This document shows, piece after piece, positions 53,406 through 62,419 of a stretch of 64,000 bases of DNA; position 1 is the stretch's first letter; every line of letters starts with the position of its first letter. The translations under genes were made by a program, and so were the position numbers. The notes under the pieces were generated by a model. The model was not told the origin of the DNA. It saw only the letters and a list, made by a program, of their open reading frames with translations, and made no database searches. This DNA comes from Aeromicrobium sp. A1-2 (GTDB lineage: Bacteria > Actinomycetota > Actinomycetes > Propionibacteriales > Nocardioidaceae), in contig NZ_CP027482.1 of NCBI RefSeq assembly GCF_003443875.1, positions 2,666,001 through 2,730,000 of the forward strand, given 5' to 3'.

Positions 53406-55291
53406 TACTTGTGCCGGGGCTTGCGGGTGCCTTCACCCGACGCTGAGCCTGGGCCGGACTTCTTCTCGTAGGGCTTCTTCTCGTAGGGCTTCTTCTCGTA
53501 CGGCTTCTTCTCGCCTGAGCTCTTCTCGTACGGCTTCTTCTCGTACGGCTTCTTCTCGTACGGCTTTTTGGCGTAGGGCTTCTTCTCGTACGGCTTGCTG
53601 CCCTTGCGGTCCTCGCGGGTGCGCTTGATCGGCGGGCCGTCGTCAAGCTGCAGGTCAATGAGCTTGCCGGAGATGCGCGTGTTGGCCAACGCCTCGAAAA
53701 CCGCATCGGGGAGGTCGACCGGAAGCTCGACCAGGGTGTGCTCGGTGCCGATCGTGATCTTGCCGAAGTCCGACCGCTTGAGGCTTCCCTCGTTGGCGAG
53801 CGCTCCGACGATCATCGACGGGCCGATCTTGTGCCGCTTGCCAACCGCGACGCGATACACCGCCGAACCTTCTGACGGCAGACGGTCAGAGCGATCGAAG
53901 CCGGCCGGCTTGCTGCGCGGGGCGGAATCGTCACGCGGGGCTCGGACCGACTTGGGCGGATCGGGCCGCAGGAAGAACTCCTTGTCGGTCTGGCTCATGA
54001 CCGCGAGCGCGGCGGCGGCATCGGTCATTGAGACCTCGTTCTCGCTGACGTACTCCTCGACGAGCGTGCGGAAGGCATGGAACTGCGGCGAGCCCATGCT
54101 CGAGGTGATTGCGTTGGCGAATCGGCCCGCACGGCGTTCATTGACCTCCTCGGCGGAGGGCACCGACATCTCCTCGACCGGACGGCCGGAGACCTTCTCG
54201 ATCGCCGACAGCATGCGGCGTTCACGCGGTGTGACGAAGAGGATCGCCTCACCGGTGCGCCCGGCCCGGCCTGTGCGGCCGATGCGGTGGACATAGGCCT
54301 CGGTGTCGTGCGGGATGTCGTAGTTGACGACATGGGTGATCCGGTCCACGTCGAGCCCACGGGCCGCGACATCCGTCGCCACGATCAGGTCGATCCCGCC
54401 GGACTTGAGCTGCGCGACGGTGCGCTCACGCTGGGCCTGCACGAGGTCGCCGTTGAGGGCTGCCGCGGAGTAGCCGCGGCTGCGCAGCTTGTCGGCCAGC
54501 TCCTCGGTCGCCGACTTGGTGCGCACGAACACGAGCATGCCGTCACCGGTCTCGACCTCGAGCAGACGCGTCAGCGCATCGAGCTTGTGGTGGTGCGACA
54601 CCTGGATCCAGCGCTGGCGGACCGTCGCGGTCGAGGTCGTGGCCTTGGGCGTCGCGATGTCGACCGGGTCGTGCAGGTACTTCTTGGCCAGGCTGCGAAT
54701 CTGCTTGGGCATCGTTGCGGAGAACAGGGCGACCTGCTTGTACTCCGGAGTGTCGGCGAGGATTCGCTCGACGTCCTCGGCAAAGCCCATGTTGAGCATC
54801 TCATCGGCCTCGTCGAGCACCAGGAACTCCAGCGCCGTCAGGTCCAGGCTGCCGCGCTCGAGGTGGTCGATCACGCGGCCGGGGGTGCCGACGACGATGT
54901 GGGCGCCCTTCTGCAGGCCCGAGAGCTGGAAGCCGTAGCCCTGCCCGCCGTAGACCGGAAGGACCCGGACTCCGGGGATGTTGACGGCGTACGCGGTGAT
55001 CGCCTCACAGACCTGGAGCGCGAGCTCACGGGTCGGGGCGAGCACGATGGCCTGCGTCTTGGCGTTGGAGGGATCGATCTTCTGCAGGATCGGCAGCGCG
55101 AACGCCGCGGTCTTGCCGGTGCCAGTCTGCGCCAGGCCGACGACGTCCTTGCCCTCCAGCAGGGTCGGGATCGCGCGGGCCTGGATCGGGGTCGGGGTCT
55201 CGTATCCCAGCGACGACAGTCTGCTGACGAGGGAGTCGACGAGGCCGAGCTCGGCGAACGTCGGCGTGGACGGGGTTTCTTCGGTGGTCAT
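53405..55291 (-). CDS. DEAD-box RNA helicase, CsdA/DeaD-like
   Basis: 628 aa from ATG 55291. Q motif YETPTPIQARAIP, motif I AQTGTGKT, PTRELA, VLDEADEML, motif III SATMP, motif VI HRIGRTGRAG. A DbpA-type RNA-binding domain (about 490-560: YRVAVGKRHKIGPSMIVGAL, LVELPVDLPDAVFEAL) follows. Residues about 565-628 are PYEKK-type repeats, a basic disordered RNA-binding tail. Likely ribosome assembly and mRNA turnover, especially in cold. Confidence 0.94.
   Translation of the reverse strand: MTTEETPSTPTFAELGLVDSLVSRLSSLGYETPTPIQARAIPTLLEGKDVVGLAQTGTGKTAAFALPILQKIDPSNAKTQAIVLAPTRELALQVCEAITAYAVNIPGVRVLPVYGGQGYGFQLSGLQKGAHIVVGTPGRVIDHLERGSLDLTALEFLVLDEADEMLNMGFAEDVERILADTPEYKQVALFSATMPKQIRSLAKKYLHDPVDIATPKATTSTATVRQRWIQVSHHHKLDALTRLLEVETGDGMLVFVRTKSATEELADKLRSRGYSAAALNGDLVQAQRERTVAQLKSGGIDLIVATDVAARGLDVDRITHVVNYDIPHDTEAYVHRIGRTGRAGRTGEAILFVTPRERRMLSAIEKVSGRPVEEMSVPSAEEVNERRAGRFANAITSSMGSPQFHAFRTLVEEYVSENEVSMTDAAAALAVMSQTDKEFFLRPDPPKSVRAPRDDSAPRSKPAGFDRSDRLPSEGSAVYRVAVGKRHKIGPSMIVGALANEGSLKRSDFGKITIGTEHTLVELPVDLPDAVFEALANTRISGKLIDLQLDDGPPIKRTREDRKGSKPYEKKPYAKKPYEKKPYEKKPYEKSSGEKKPYEKKPYEKKPYEKKSGPGSASGEGTRKPRHK
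53461..53597. repeat. 15-bp repeats coding the helicase PYEKK tail
   Basis: About nine near-identical 15-bp units (TTCTTCTCGTAGGGC and close variants) coding KPYEK pentapeptides, broken by one SSG segment. Minor T/C changes mark degenerate copies. Confidence 0.85.
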
Positions 55292-55460
55292 GATTGCTCT
55301 CGTCTCGAATGACGCGGGGGCGGATCTCGCTTGATCCCGGCGACACTGGAAACCGCCGTGAATCGGGGGCGCAGCCGCGCGTGCTCGCGCAAGGTCCACG
55401 GTATCGGTCGTCGGCATGATCGGTGAAACTCACGGATGCGCAACCGGAGTGTCATTGGAC

Positions 55461-56948
55461 TCAGTAGGCGCCCGCGGACGACACAACTGCCCGGAACGTC
55501 TTCCACAGGATCAGCATGTCGCCCACCAGGGACCAATTCTCGACGTAGTACAGATCGAGCCGGACGGTGTCCTCCCAATCCAGCTCGGAACGCCCCGAGA
55601 TCTGCCACAGACCGGTCATGCCGGGGCGCACCAGCAGCCGACGACGGGCCTCGGCGGCGTAGCCGGAGACCTCCGAGACCAGGGGTGGTCGCGGTCCCAC
55701 CAGGCTCATGTCGCCCTTGAGGACGTTGAACAGCTGCGGCAGCTCGTCCAAGGAGTAGCGCCGAAGGAATCGGCCAACCCGGGTCACCCGAGGGTCGTCC
55801 CGCATCTTGAACATCACGATGTTGCCGGTATCGGGCTCCAGGTCCGCGAGCATCGCGTCCGCGCCCTCCACCATGCTGCGGAACTTGATCATGCCGAACG
55901 TCTGGCCGTCCTGCCCGACCCGCTCCTGCACGAAGAACACCTTGCCGGCGCTGGTGAGCTTGATCGCGACCGCGAGCACAACGAGCACGGGCGAGAACGC
56001 GAGGACCAGCGCGAGGCCACCGACGCGATCGAACAGACCCTTGGCCCAGCGCTGCGCACCCCGGTAGGACGGCTGCTCGACGTGCAGCAACGGCAGTCCG
56101 GCCACGGGGCGGATGTGCACCCGCGGCCCAGCGATGTTGGCCAGCGAGGGCGCCACGATGATCTCGATGTCGTAGCCCTCGAGGTCCCAGCCGAGCCGAC
56201 GGACCATGTCGGGGTGCATCGCATCTGACGATGTCACGATGAGGGCGTTGGCACCGGATGCCAGCACGGTCTGGGTGAGGCCGTCGACGCCCCCCAGGAC
56301 CGGGACACCCGCGACCTGACGCGGCGGGTCCGGCGTCGTGATGCAGGCGCCCGTCAACCGGTAGCCGAACACCGCGTTGCGGCCGATCACCGCGGCAATG
56401 TTCTCGACCGCCGCGGTGCTGCCGATCACGATCGCCGCGTACGTCATCTGCCCGCGCTGTCGACGCACCAGAAGCCACTGGCGCCACGACCAGCGACTCA
56501 GGGCCAGCAGGGTCAACCCGAAGGGCAGCAGCACCAGGACGTACATCCTCGGGACCTTGAACTCGGCCATGTAGCCGCAGAACGCGATGACCGCGAACAC
56601 CACGAGCGTGGAGCTGAAGACCCGTTTGTACTCCTCGGGTCCGGCGCCGAAGACCCGGGTGTCACGGGTGCCGGCCAGAGTCAGGACGACATGCCACAGC
56701 ATGGCCATCCCGACCGATGCTCCGACCAGCTCAGGCGTGAATGCCTCGAATCCGACCTCGGCGATGCTCGCAGCCCACACGACGTGCGCGGTTGCGAAGA
56801 CCCAGACCAGGATCACCAGGTCGGAGAGCACGAGGATGCGGCCGTAGTGACGCTCCCAGTCGGCACCTCGACGATCCGTCGCGGCTCTCACGCCCAGTTC
56901 CGTTCCGCCTAGCCCCGAGTTGGTGGCGGAATCCATCCGGAGGCTCAC
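55461..56948 (-). CDS. Polyprenyl-phosphate glycosylphosphotransferase, WcaJ/WbaP-like
   Basis: 495 aa from GTG 56948 (ATG 56936 also possible). Four or five N-terminal helices, a middle Rossmann-like CoA-binding region (YAAIVIGSTAAVENIAAVIG), and a C-terminal bacterial sugar transferase domain: GGLALVLAFSPVLVVLAVAI, KFRSMVEGADAMLADL, RVGRFLRRYSLDELPQLFNV and SLVGPRPPL. It starts exopolysaccharide synthesis by moving hexose-1-P to undecaprenyl phosphate. It overlaps the upstream small membrane gene. Confidence 0.93.
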   Translation of the reverse strand: MSLRMDSATNSGLGGTELGVRAATDRRGADWERHYGRILVLSDLVILVWVFATAHVVWAASIAEVGFEAFTPELVGASVGMAMLWHVVLTLAGTRDTRVFGAGPEEYKRVFSSTLVVFAVIAFCGYMAEFKVPRMYVLVLLPFGLTLLALSRWSWRQWLLVRRQRGQMTYAAIVIGSTAAVENIAAVIGRNAVFGYRLTGACITTPDPPRQVAGVPVLGGVDGLTQTVLASGANALIVTSSDAMHPDMVRRLGWDLEGYDIEIIVAPSLANIAGPRVHIRPVAGLPLLHVEQPSYRGAQRWAKGLFDRVGGLALVLAFSPVLVVLAVAIKLTSAGKVFFVQERVGQDGQTFGMIKFRSMVEGADAMLADLEPDTGNIVMFKMRDDPRVTRVGRFLRRYSLDELPQLFNVLKGDMSLVGPRPPLVSEVSGYAAEARRRLLVRPGMTGLWQISGRSELDWEDTVRLDLYYVENWSLVGDMLILWKTFRAVVSSAGAY

Positions 56949-57205
56949 GCGCGGGACGGCCGCCGAACCATCCGACGTCCCAGTGCGATCGCGAACATGA
57001 GTGCCCCGATCAACGAGGCCGTCAGCGCGACGCTCCCTGCTCCGAGTACGAGGTCACCATAACCACCCTCGGTGTCGGCGAAGGCCGACAGCAATCCGTC
57101 GTGTCCGGACTGGAGCCACATGAACAACGGCGGAAGCAACGCGACGAAGCCCGTGCACGCGAATGCCATGAGCACGCGGCTCATGCCGATCGGTGTGTAG
57201 TCCAT
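56945..57205 (-). CDS. Small two-helix membrane protein
   Basis: 86 aa from ATG 57205. Helices VLMAFACTGFVALLPPLFM and VALTASLIGALMFAIALG, with a basic end MVRRPSRA. No family recognised. Its stop overlaps the phosphoglycosyl transferase start (GTGA), so it is co-expressed and may assist that enzyme or the polysaccharide system; inference. Confidence 0.65.
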   Translation of the reverse strand: MDYTPIGMSRVLMAFACTGFVALLPPLFMWLQSGHDGLLSAFADTEGGYGDLVLGAGSVALTASLIGALMFAIALGRRMVRRPSRA

Positions 57206-57374
57206 GGGAATCTCAGCTCTGCGGGGGTCGGGCGGAAGGACGCTCTGCAATAGAAACGATCGTTGGCCAATGGGGTTACGCCCGCCCAAACCCGCCGTGG
57301 CAGATGGGCCACGAGTCGGCGTCCGGGTGTCGTAGCCTTCGTCTGCAGGTTCCACATCACCGAGGAGTTGTCCG

Positions 57375-58742
57375 ATGAAGCAGGGTCATCCCGCCAAGCT
57401 GCTGTTGCGACGGTGGCCGTCGATCGTGGTCATGACGGTGATCGGACTGGTTCTGGCCGGGGCCTATCTGGCCTCGGCGTCCCCGCTCTACACCGCCCAT
57501 GCCGACATCCTGATCTCTCCGCCCGTCGCCCAGAGCACTCGCGCAGTGTCCGACCGAACGGTCGAGTCGTACGCACAGGTGCTGGGTGGGCGAGGCACTG
57601 CCGGGCGAGTCGTGCAGGATCTCGGCCTGCCGATGAGCGGACGCTCGGTCGATCTCCGCCTCGACGGCGAGGTCGTCCCCGGCACCTCCACGCTGCGGGC
57701 AACCGCCGAGGACGGCAGCCGCGAGCGCGCCGCCGAGATCGGCCAGTCCGCCGCCGAGACGTTCGTGACCTGGTTCGGCACGCTGGACACCGACCTCACC
57801 GCGACCGTGGTCGAGAAGGCTGCCGTCCCGACCACGGCGTCGAGCCCGTCACGGGCGGGCTGGCTGACAGCCGGAGGAATCCTCGGACTGCTCGCCGGAC
57901 TCCTCCTGACGTGGGCACGCAAGGCCTCCGACCACAGCATCCGCACCCCGGCCGAGCTCGAGGAGATCTCCGAAGCGCCGGTGCTCGGCGCCATCGCGTA
58001 CGACCGCGCCGCGGTCGACTCACCACTCATCACCTCGCTCGGGACGCACCACCCTCGATTCGAGGCGATCCGGATCCTGCGGACGAACCTGCAGTTCCTC
58101 GACATCGACCGGGACACCAAGGTCATCACGATCACGAGCTCCTTGGCCGGCGAGGGCAAGTCGACCACGGCGTGCAACCTGGCCATTGCGCTGTCACAGA
58201 CCGGTTCCCGGGTCGCGCTGGTGGAAGGCGACCTGCGCCGGCCGCGGGTCAGCGAGTACCTCGGCATCGAGAAGGCCGTCGGGCTGACCACGGTCCTCGT
58301 CGGTCGGGTGACCCTCGACGCAGCGCTGCAGCCTGCCGCGACCCCGGGACTCGACGTCCTGACCAGCGGATCGCTGCCACCCAACCCGTCGGAGATCCTG
58401 CAGACCAACGCGATGCGAGCGCTGGTCTCGGATCTGCGGCACCGCTACGACATCGTGCTGATCGATGCGCCACCGCTCCTGCCGGTGACCGACGCCTCGC
58501 TGCTCGCCTCTATCTCGGACGGGGCAATCCTGGTCGTGCGTCACGGCCAGACCAGCCGCGACGAGGTACGCACCGCGACCGAACGCCTGCACTCCGTCGG
58601 CGCCCGGCTGCTCGGCACGGTGCTGAGCATGTCGCCGGTCAAGGAGCTGTCTCGCTACGGGTACGGCTACGGGTACGGCTACGGACCCGACTACTTCGCG
58701 CAGGCCACCGGCGGTCGCAGGGGCGGGGCGCGCCGGTCCTAG
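57375..58742 (+). CDS. Polysaccharide co-polymerase and bacterial tyrosine autokinase (Wzc/CapAB-like)
   Basis: 455 aa, GAGGAG upstream. Wzz domain: helix at 18-38, outside loop, helix at 163-180. BY-kinase: Walker A SSLAGEGKST (255-264), Walker A' ALVEGDLRRP (281-290), Walker B VLIDAPPLLP (361-370). The C-terminal Tyr cluster YGYGYGYGYGPDY (428-440) is the autophosphorylation site. It regulates exopolysaccharide chain length. The phosphatase for it is probably the next gene, convergent. Confidence 0.93.
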   Translation: MKQGHPAKLLLRRWPSIVVMTVIGLVLAGAYLASASPLYTAHADILISPPVAQSTRAVSDRTVESYAQVLGGRGTAGRVVQDLGLPMSGRSVDLRLDGEVVPGTSTLRATAEDGSRERAAEIGQSAAETFVTWFGTLDTDLTATVVEKAAVPTTASSPSRAGWLTAGGILGLLAGLLLTWARKASDHSIRTPAELEEISEAPVLGAIAYDRAAVDSPLITSLGTHHPRFEAIRILRTNLQFLDIDRDTKVITITSSLAGEGKSTTACNLAIALSQTGSRVALVEGDLRRPRVSEYLGIEKAVGLTTVLVGRVTLDAALQPAATPGLDVLTSGSLPPNPSEILQTNAMRALVSDLRHRYDIVLIDAPPLLPVTDASLLASISDGAILVVRHGQTSRDEVRTATERLHSVGARLLGTVLSMSPVKELSRYGYGYGYGYGPDYFAQATGGRRGGARRS

Positions 58743-58752
58743 CGGACCAGAC

Positions 58753-59295
58753 TCACTGGACCGCGACGAGCGCGTTGAGCCGGCGGCTGATCGCGTCGAC
58801 GGCCTCGTCGATCTGGTCCGCGGTACGACGATGTATCGCCGGGCTTCGGCGATACGGATCGTCGATGTCGGCGTTGCTGGGAGCCTTGCTGCGCTGACGC
58901 GCTGCGTTGGCGACCAGCTCGTACGGATCGCTGCCCTCGACCAGATCGCCCAGGGCCGCGAACTCACGCAGCGTGAAGGTCCGGCGCAGGGCACGCGGGC
59001 TCATCGAGAGGATCGCCGAGCGATGTTCACGGGTCGCCGCCAGGATCAGGTCTGCGGAATCGACGAGATAGGAATCGATCGCGTGTGACCGGAAGCTCTT
59101 CGCCGAGTGCCCGAGCCGCATCAGCTCCATCGTGGCCATCGCGTCCATCGGTTGCCGGTCCCAGCCCTGCACTCCGGCGCTGGCGACCTCGAACCTGTCC
59201 GGGACCAACGATGCCCGCAGGAGCGCCTCGATCATCGGGGACCGGCAGATGTTGGCGGTGCACACTGCCAGGATCGCGAAGCGACGGGCGGTCAT
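58753..59295 (-). CDS. Low-molecular-weight protein tyrosine phosphatase
   Basis: 180 aa. Active-site loop CTANICRS (C12, R18; CX5R) and general acid D146 in IDDPY. Probably removes phosphate from the BY-kinase tyrosine tail and so resets the export machine. Genes are convergent with 10 bp between the stops. It overlaps the ygfZ stop by one base (ATGA-type), so it is transcribed with ygfZ. Confidence 0.92.
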   Translation of the reverse strand: MTARRFAILAVCTANICRSPMIEALLRASLVPDRFEVASAGVQGWDRQPMDAMATMELMRLGHSAKSFRSHAIDSYLVDSADLILAATREHRSAILSMSPRALRRTFTLREFAALGDLVEGSDPYELVANAARQRSKAPSNADIDDPYRRSPAIHRRTADQIDEAVDAISRRLNALVAVQ

Positions 59296-60263
59296 CAGCC
59301 CAGGACCGGTCGGACGTGGAGCCCGGCCTCCGGATCGACGAGCACCTCCTGGTTGGCGGCGACCCCGTCGGCCAGCAACGTGGCGGTGGTGGCGACGTTG
59401 CGCTTGACGACGGCCAGGGCGATCGGCCCGAGCTCGTGGTGACGTGCCGCCGATCCGACGAAGCCCACCCGAACGCCGTCGAGAGTCACGTCCGAGCCAT
59501 GCGACGGCAGGTGGTCCACCGAACCGTCCAGCAGCAGCCGGACCAGACGGCGAGGCGGTCGGCCGAGGGTGTGTACGCGGGCGACGGTCTCCTGGCCGCG
59601 ATAGCAGCCCTTGTCGAGGTGAACCGCCACGCCCAGCAGGCCGAACTCGTTGGGAATCGCACGCTCATCGGTGTCCAGACCGACACGCACCAGTCCGGAC
59701 TCGATCCGCGCGGCCTCCCATGCCCACAGCCCGACCGGGTCGCCAAGTTCCGCCGGCAGGTCCAAGAGGGACTCGCGCGGGCGGAGCTCCCACGACAACA
59801 CAGGTGGGCCGTCTGCGCCCGTGGCACGGGGGCGACCGATGACAGCCCAGTCGGCCGTTGCCAGAACCACGTCGACCCGCATCATGAACCGCATCCGGTC
59901 CAAAAATTCCACCAGCGCAGCGCCCGCGCCGGGCTCGGTGTGGGCCCAGAAGATCTCGCCATCGTCGACTCCGGAGAACCCGTGCTCGATGCGGCCCTGT
60001 GGCGAGAGGAGCAGCACCTCGGTCTGCACGCCGGGCGCGAGACCTTCCAAGAACTGGGTCGTCAGCGAGTGTAGCCAGGTCAGTCGGTCGGGCCCGCTGA
60101 TCGTGACGACGTCCCGATGCGAAAGGTCCACGAATGTCTCGCCCGTGGCCAAACGGTGCTGCTCGGCAGAGATAGCGCCGTAATGCGCCGCGACGTCGCC
60201 GTCGGGCGCATCGCCGCCCACGGCGCCGTGGAGGGCCAGGAGCGGGCTGCGGTGCTCAGACAC
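59295..60263 (-). CDS. ygfZ: Folate-binding protein YgfZ
   Basis: 322 aa. GcvT-like fold with the YgfZ signature DKGCYRGQETVARVH in the C-terminal part, and VTISGPDRLTWLHSLTTQ near residue 55. Folate-dependent helper for iron-sulfur enzymes such as MiaB. It overlaps the nitrobindin-like gene by 8 nt and the phosphatase gene by one base, so the three form one transcript. Confidence 0.92.
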   Translation of the reverse strand: MSEHRSPLLALHGAVGGDAPDGDVAAHYGAISAEQHRLATGETFVDLSHRDVVTISGPDRLTWLHSLTTQFLEGLAPGVQTEVLLLSPQGRIEHGFSGVDDGEIFWAHTEPGAGAALVEFLDRMRFMMRVDVVLATADWAVIGRPRATGADGPPVLSWELRPRESLLDLPAELGDPVGLWAWEAARIESGLVRVGLDTDERAIPNEFGLLGVAVHLDKGCYRGQETVARVHTLGRPPRRLVRLLLDGSVDHLPSHGSDVTLDGVRVGFVGSAARHHELGPIALAVVKRNVATTATLLADGVAANQEVLVDPEAGLHVRPVLG

Positions 60264-60750
60264 GGGCCAGTCGCCCCCACAGGTGGGACTGCATCTCCTG
60301 GCCCTCGGCAGCCATGTCGTACGCGTACATCAGGTCGCCCTCGACGAGTCCGTACATCCGCTGTCCGGCGGTGTACTCCTTCGCCGTGGCGGTGCGGGCG
60401 ACGATGTCGGTCGCCAGGGTGATTCGTGGTCCGTCGACCTCGCCGTACCAAACCTCGGCGTAGCCGGTCGGATGCGCCAGGACGAGCTCCAGCTGGCCTT
60501 CGCCCTTGGGTCTCAGGAAACCGGTCTCCAGAGCACCGGGTCGCACCCGCTTGCCAGCCTCGTCGGTGATCCACGTGCGGCTGAAGTAGTGGAGGAACGG
60601 GCGCGTGTCATGCGCGAAGACGATGTCCTGCTCGAAGGTGAACCCATCGATCGTCGGATAGTCCCCGTGCCCGTCGCCGTGCCAGTTGCCCAGCAACCAC
60701 ACGACCGGCATCAGGTCGGGGTGAAGGTCGGACGGTATCTCGAACGGCAT
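60256..60750 (-). CDS. Nitrobindin-like FABP family heme protein
   Basis: 164 aa. Beta-barrel with [14 protein letters not shown] (GxWxGxG signature of nitrobindin, DUF1794/THAP4_heme-bd) and a C-terminal LWGRLARV. Binds heme and may scavenge peroxynitrite or NO. Divergent from dtd; starts 35 bp apart with interleaved leaderless promoters. Confidence 0.88.
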   Translation of the reverse strand: MPFEIPSDLHPDLMPVVWLLGNWHGDGHGDYPTIDGFTFEQDIVFAHDTRPFLHYFSRTWITDEAGKRVRPGALETGFLRPKGEGQLELVLAHPTGYAEVWYGEVDGPRITLATDIVARTATAKEYTAGQRMYGLVEGDLMYAYDMAAEGQEMQSHLWGRLARV

Positions 60751-60756
60751 GTTTCC

Positions 60757-60762
60757 AGTCTA
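60757..60762 (-). promoter_or_regulatory. Leaderless -10 of nitrobindin-like operon
   Basis: TAGACT on the minus strand, 6 nt before ATG 60750. Confidence 0.5.
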
Positions 60763-60773
60763 CGGTGGGGCTC

Positions 60774-60779
60774 TACGCT
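60774..60779 (+). promoter_or_regulatory. Leaderless -10 of dtd
   Basis: TACGCT, 6 nt before ATG 60786. This fixes the start over GTG 60765. Confidence 0.5.
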
Positions 60780-60785
60780 GGACCG

Positions 60786-61208
60786 ATGAGAGCCGTCGTG
60801 CAGCGCGTCACCCAGGCTCGAGTCGACGTCGACGGCCAGACCGTGGGGGCCATCGGTACGGGCCTCGTGGTCCTGCTGGGCGTGACGCACGACGACACCA
60901 CCGAGACCGCCGAGCGGCTCTCGACCAAGATCTGGAACCTGCGGATCCTGCGCGGCGAGGAGTCCGCGGCAGACATCGGTGCCGGCATCCTCGTGGTCAG
61001 TCAGTTCACGCTCTATGGAGACGCCCGCAAGGGCCGCCGACCGACCTGGACGGCGGCCGCGCCGGGGGCTGTCGCCGAGCCCCTCTACGACCACTTCTGT
61101 GCCAGCCTGCGCGGGGCTGGGGCCATGGTCGCCCAGGGTGTGTTCGGGGCTGACATGGAGATGTCCCTCACGAATGATGGCCCCACCACGCTGATCATCG
61201 ATCTCTGA
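60786..61208 (+). CDS. dtd: D-aminoacyl-tRNA deacylase
   Basis: 140 aa. Start [32 protein letters not shown] (the SQ active-site motif) and near the end [14 protein letters not shown] in place of the usual NxGPVT. Removes D-amino acids from mischarged tRNA. Length is normal. Confidence 0.95.
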   Translation: MRAVVQRVTQARVDVDGQTVGAIGTGLVVLLGVTHDDTTETAERLSTKIWNLRILRGEESAADIGAGILVVSQFTLYGDARKGRRPTWTAAAPGAVAEPLYDHFCASLRGAGAMVAQGVFGADMEMSLTNDGPTTLIIDL

Positions 61209-61276
61209 ACCAATTCGAGTTGGTCGCCTTGCCAGCACCCGGCAGAATGGACTGGATTCCCTGAGAACGGAGCACG

Positions 61277-62407
61277 ATGGCAGGCAAGATCGGCAAGAGG
61301 TATCGCGACGCTGGCAAGCGCCGCGATGGAGGTCAACCCTTCCACCGCCGCCACCGCAAGCTACTCGTCGCCCTCGTGGCCCTCGTCGTCGTCGTGCCGG
61401 TCATCGGCACCGCCGCATACGCGTACGTCCTGAACAAGCAGCTCGGCAACGTCGACAACGTCACGACCAAGACGCTCGACGAGGCGGACCGCCCCGATCC
61501 CGACGAGGGCGATGCGCTCAACATCCTCCTGCTGGGCTCGGACAAGGGCGAGCAGGTCGCGGGACAGACCGCCGAAGAGGCCAAGGCCAACGTCGCCGAG
61601 GACGCCAAGTCCGCGACCTGGCCGGCCGGCAAGTACCGCAGCGACACCATCATGATCGTGCACATATCGGCCGACCGGAAGTCGTCGTTCCTGACCTCGA
61701 TCCCCCGCGACACGTTCACCACGATCTATGACGCCAACGGGCAGCCGCAGGGTCAGAACAAGATCAACGCCGCGTTCTCGGAGTACGGGCCCGCCGGCGC
61801 GATCTCGACCGTCGAGCACCTGACGGACCTGCGCATGAAGCATCTCGCCATCATCGACTGGGAGGGCTTCAAGGATTTGTCGACCGCCGTCGGTGGAGTC
61901 CCGGTCCACATCCCCGCCGACACCTACGACTCCGCTCAGGACGTTCAGTGGCTGGCTGGCGACTACAACCTCAAGGGCAAGAAGGCCCTGCAGTACGTCC
62001 GGCAGCGACACGGCCTGCTCCGCGGCGACTTCGACCGCATCGCGCGTCAGCAGAACTTCCTGCGTGCCCTGATGGGCAAGATGCTCGACAAAGGAACCAT
62101 GAGCAATCCGGTCAAGCTCATCAACACCGTCAAGGCCCTGACCAAGAACCTCACGGTCGACGAGGAGTGGTCCGGGGGCGACATGCGTGGACTCGCGCTC
62201 TCGCTCCGCGGGATGCAGGCCAAGGATGTCTCATTCGTGCAGATGCCTGTCGCCGGCACCGAGACGATCCCGGTCTACGGAAGCATCGTCAGGCTCGAGG
62301 ACGCCAAGTCGCAGGAGCTCTTCGCAGCGTTGCGCGACGACGACCTGGACACCTACCTCACGAAGTACCCCGGCGACCTGCTGAAGGACAGCAAGGACGT
62401 CGGCTGA
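61277..62407 (+). CDS. LCP (LytR-CpsA-Psr) family cell-wall glycopolymer ligase
   Basis: 376 aa. N-terminal helix LLVALVALVVVVPVIGTAAY, then LCP domain: LLLGSDKGEQ, YRSDTIMIVHIS (the conserved RSD), SIPRDTFTTI, NKINAAFSEYGP, and later LQYVRQRHGLLRGDFDRIARQQ with the Arg cluster that binds pyrophosphate. Attaches a polysaccharide to peptidoglycan, fitting the neighbouring exopolysaccharide genes. Convergent with the DUF4012 gene. Confidence 0.94.
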   Translation: MAGKIGKRYRDAGKRRDGGQPFHRRHRKLLVALVALVVVVPVIGTAAYAYVLNKQLGNVDNVTTKTLDEADRPDPDEGDALNILLLGSDKGEQVAGQTAEEAKANVAEDAKSATWPAGKYRSDTIMIVHISADRKSSFLTSIPRDTFTTIYDANGQPQGQNKINAAFSEYGPAGAISTVEHLTDLRMKHLAIIDWEGFKDLSTAVGGVPVHIPADTYDSAQDVQWLAGDYNLKGKKALQYVRQRHGLLRGDFDRIARQQNFLRALMGKMLDKGTMSNPVKLINTVKALTKNLTVDEEWSGGDMRGLALSLRGMQAKDVSFVQMPVAGTETIPVYGSIVRLEDAKSQELFAALRDDDLDTYLTKYPGDLLKDSKDVG

Positions 62408-62419
62408 GACGGCCGTAAA

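Noticed and set aside
53461..53597. Short repeats as a possible non-coding repeat array
   Set aside because: They are in frame with the helicase and encode PYEKK-type peptides.
58743..58764. Terminator between the BY-kinase and phosphatase genes
   Set aside because: Only a short CCAG/CTGG stem is present with no GC-rich extension; too weak to call.
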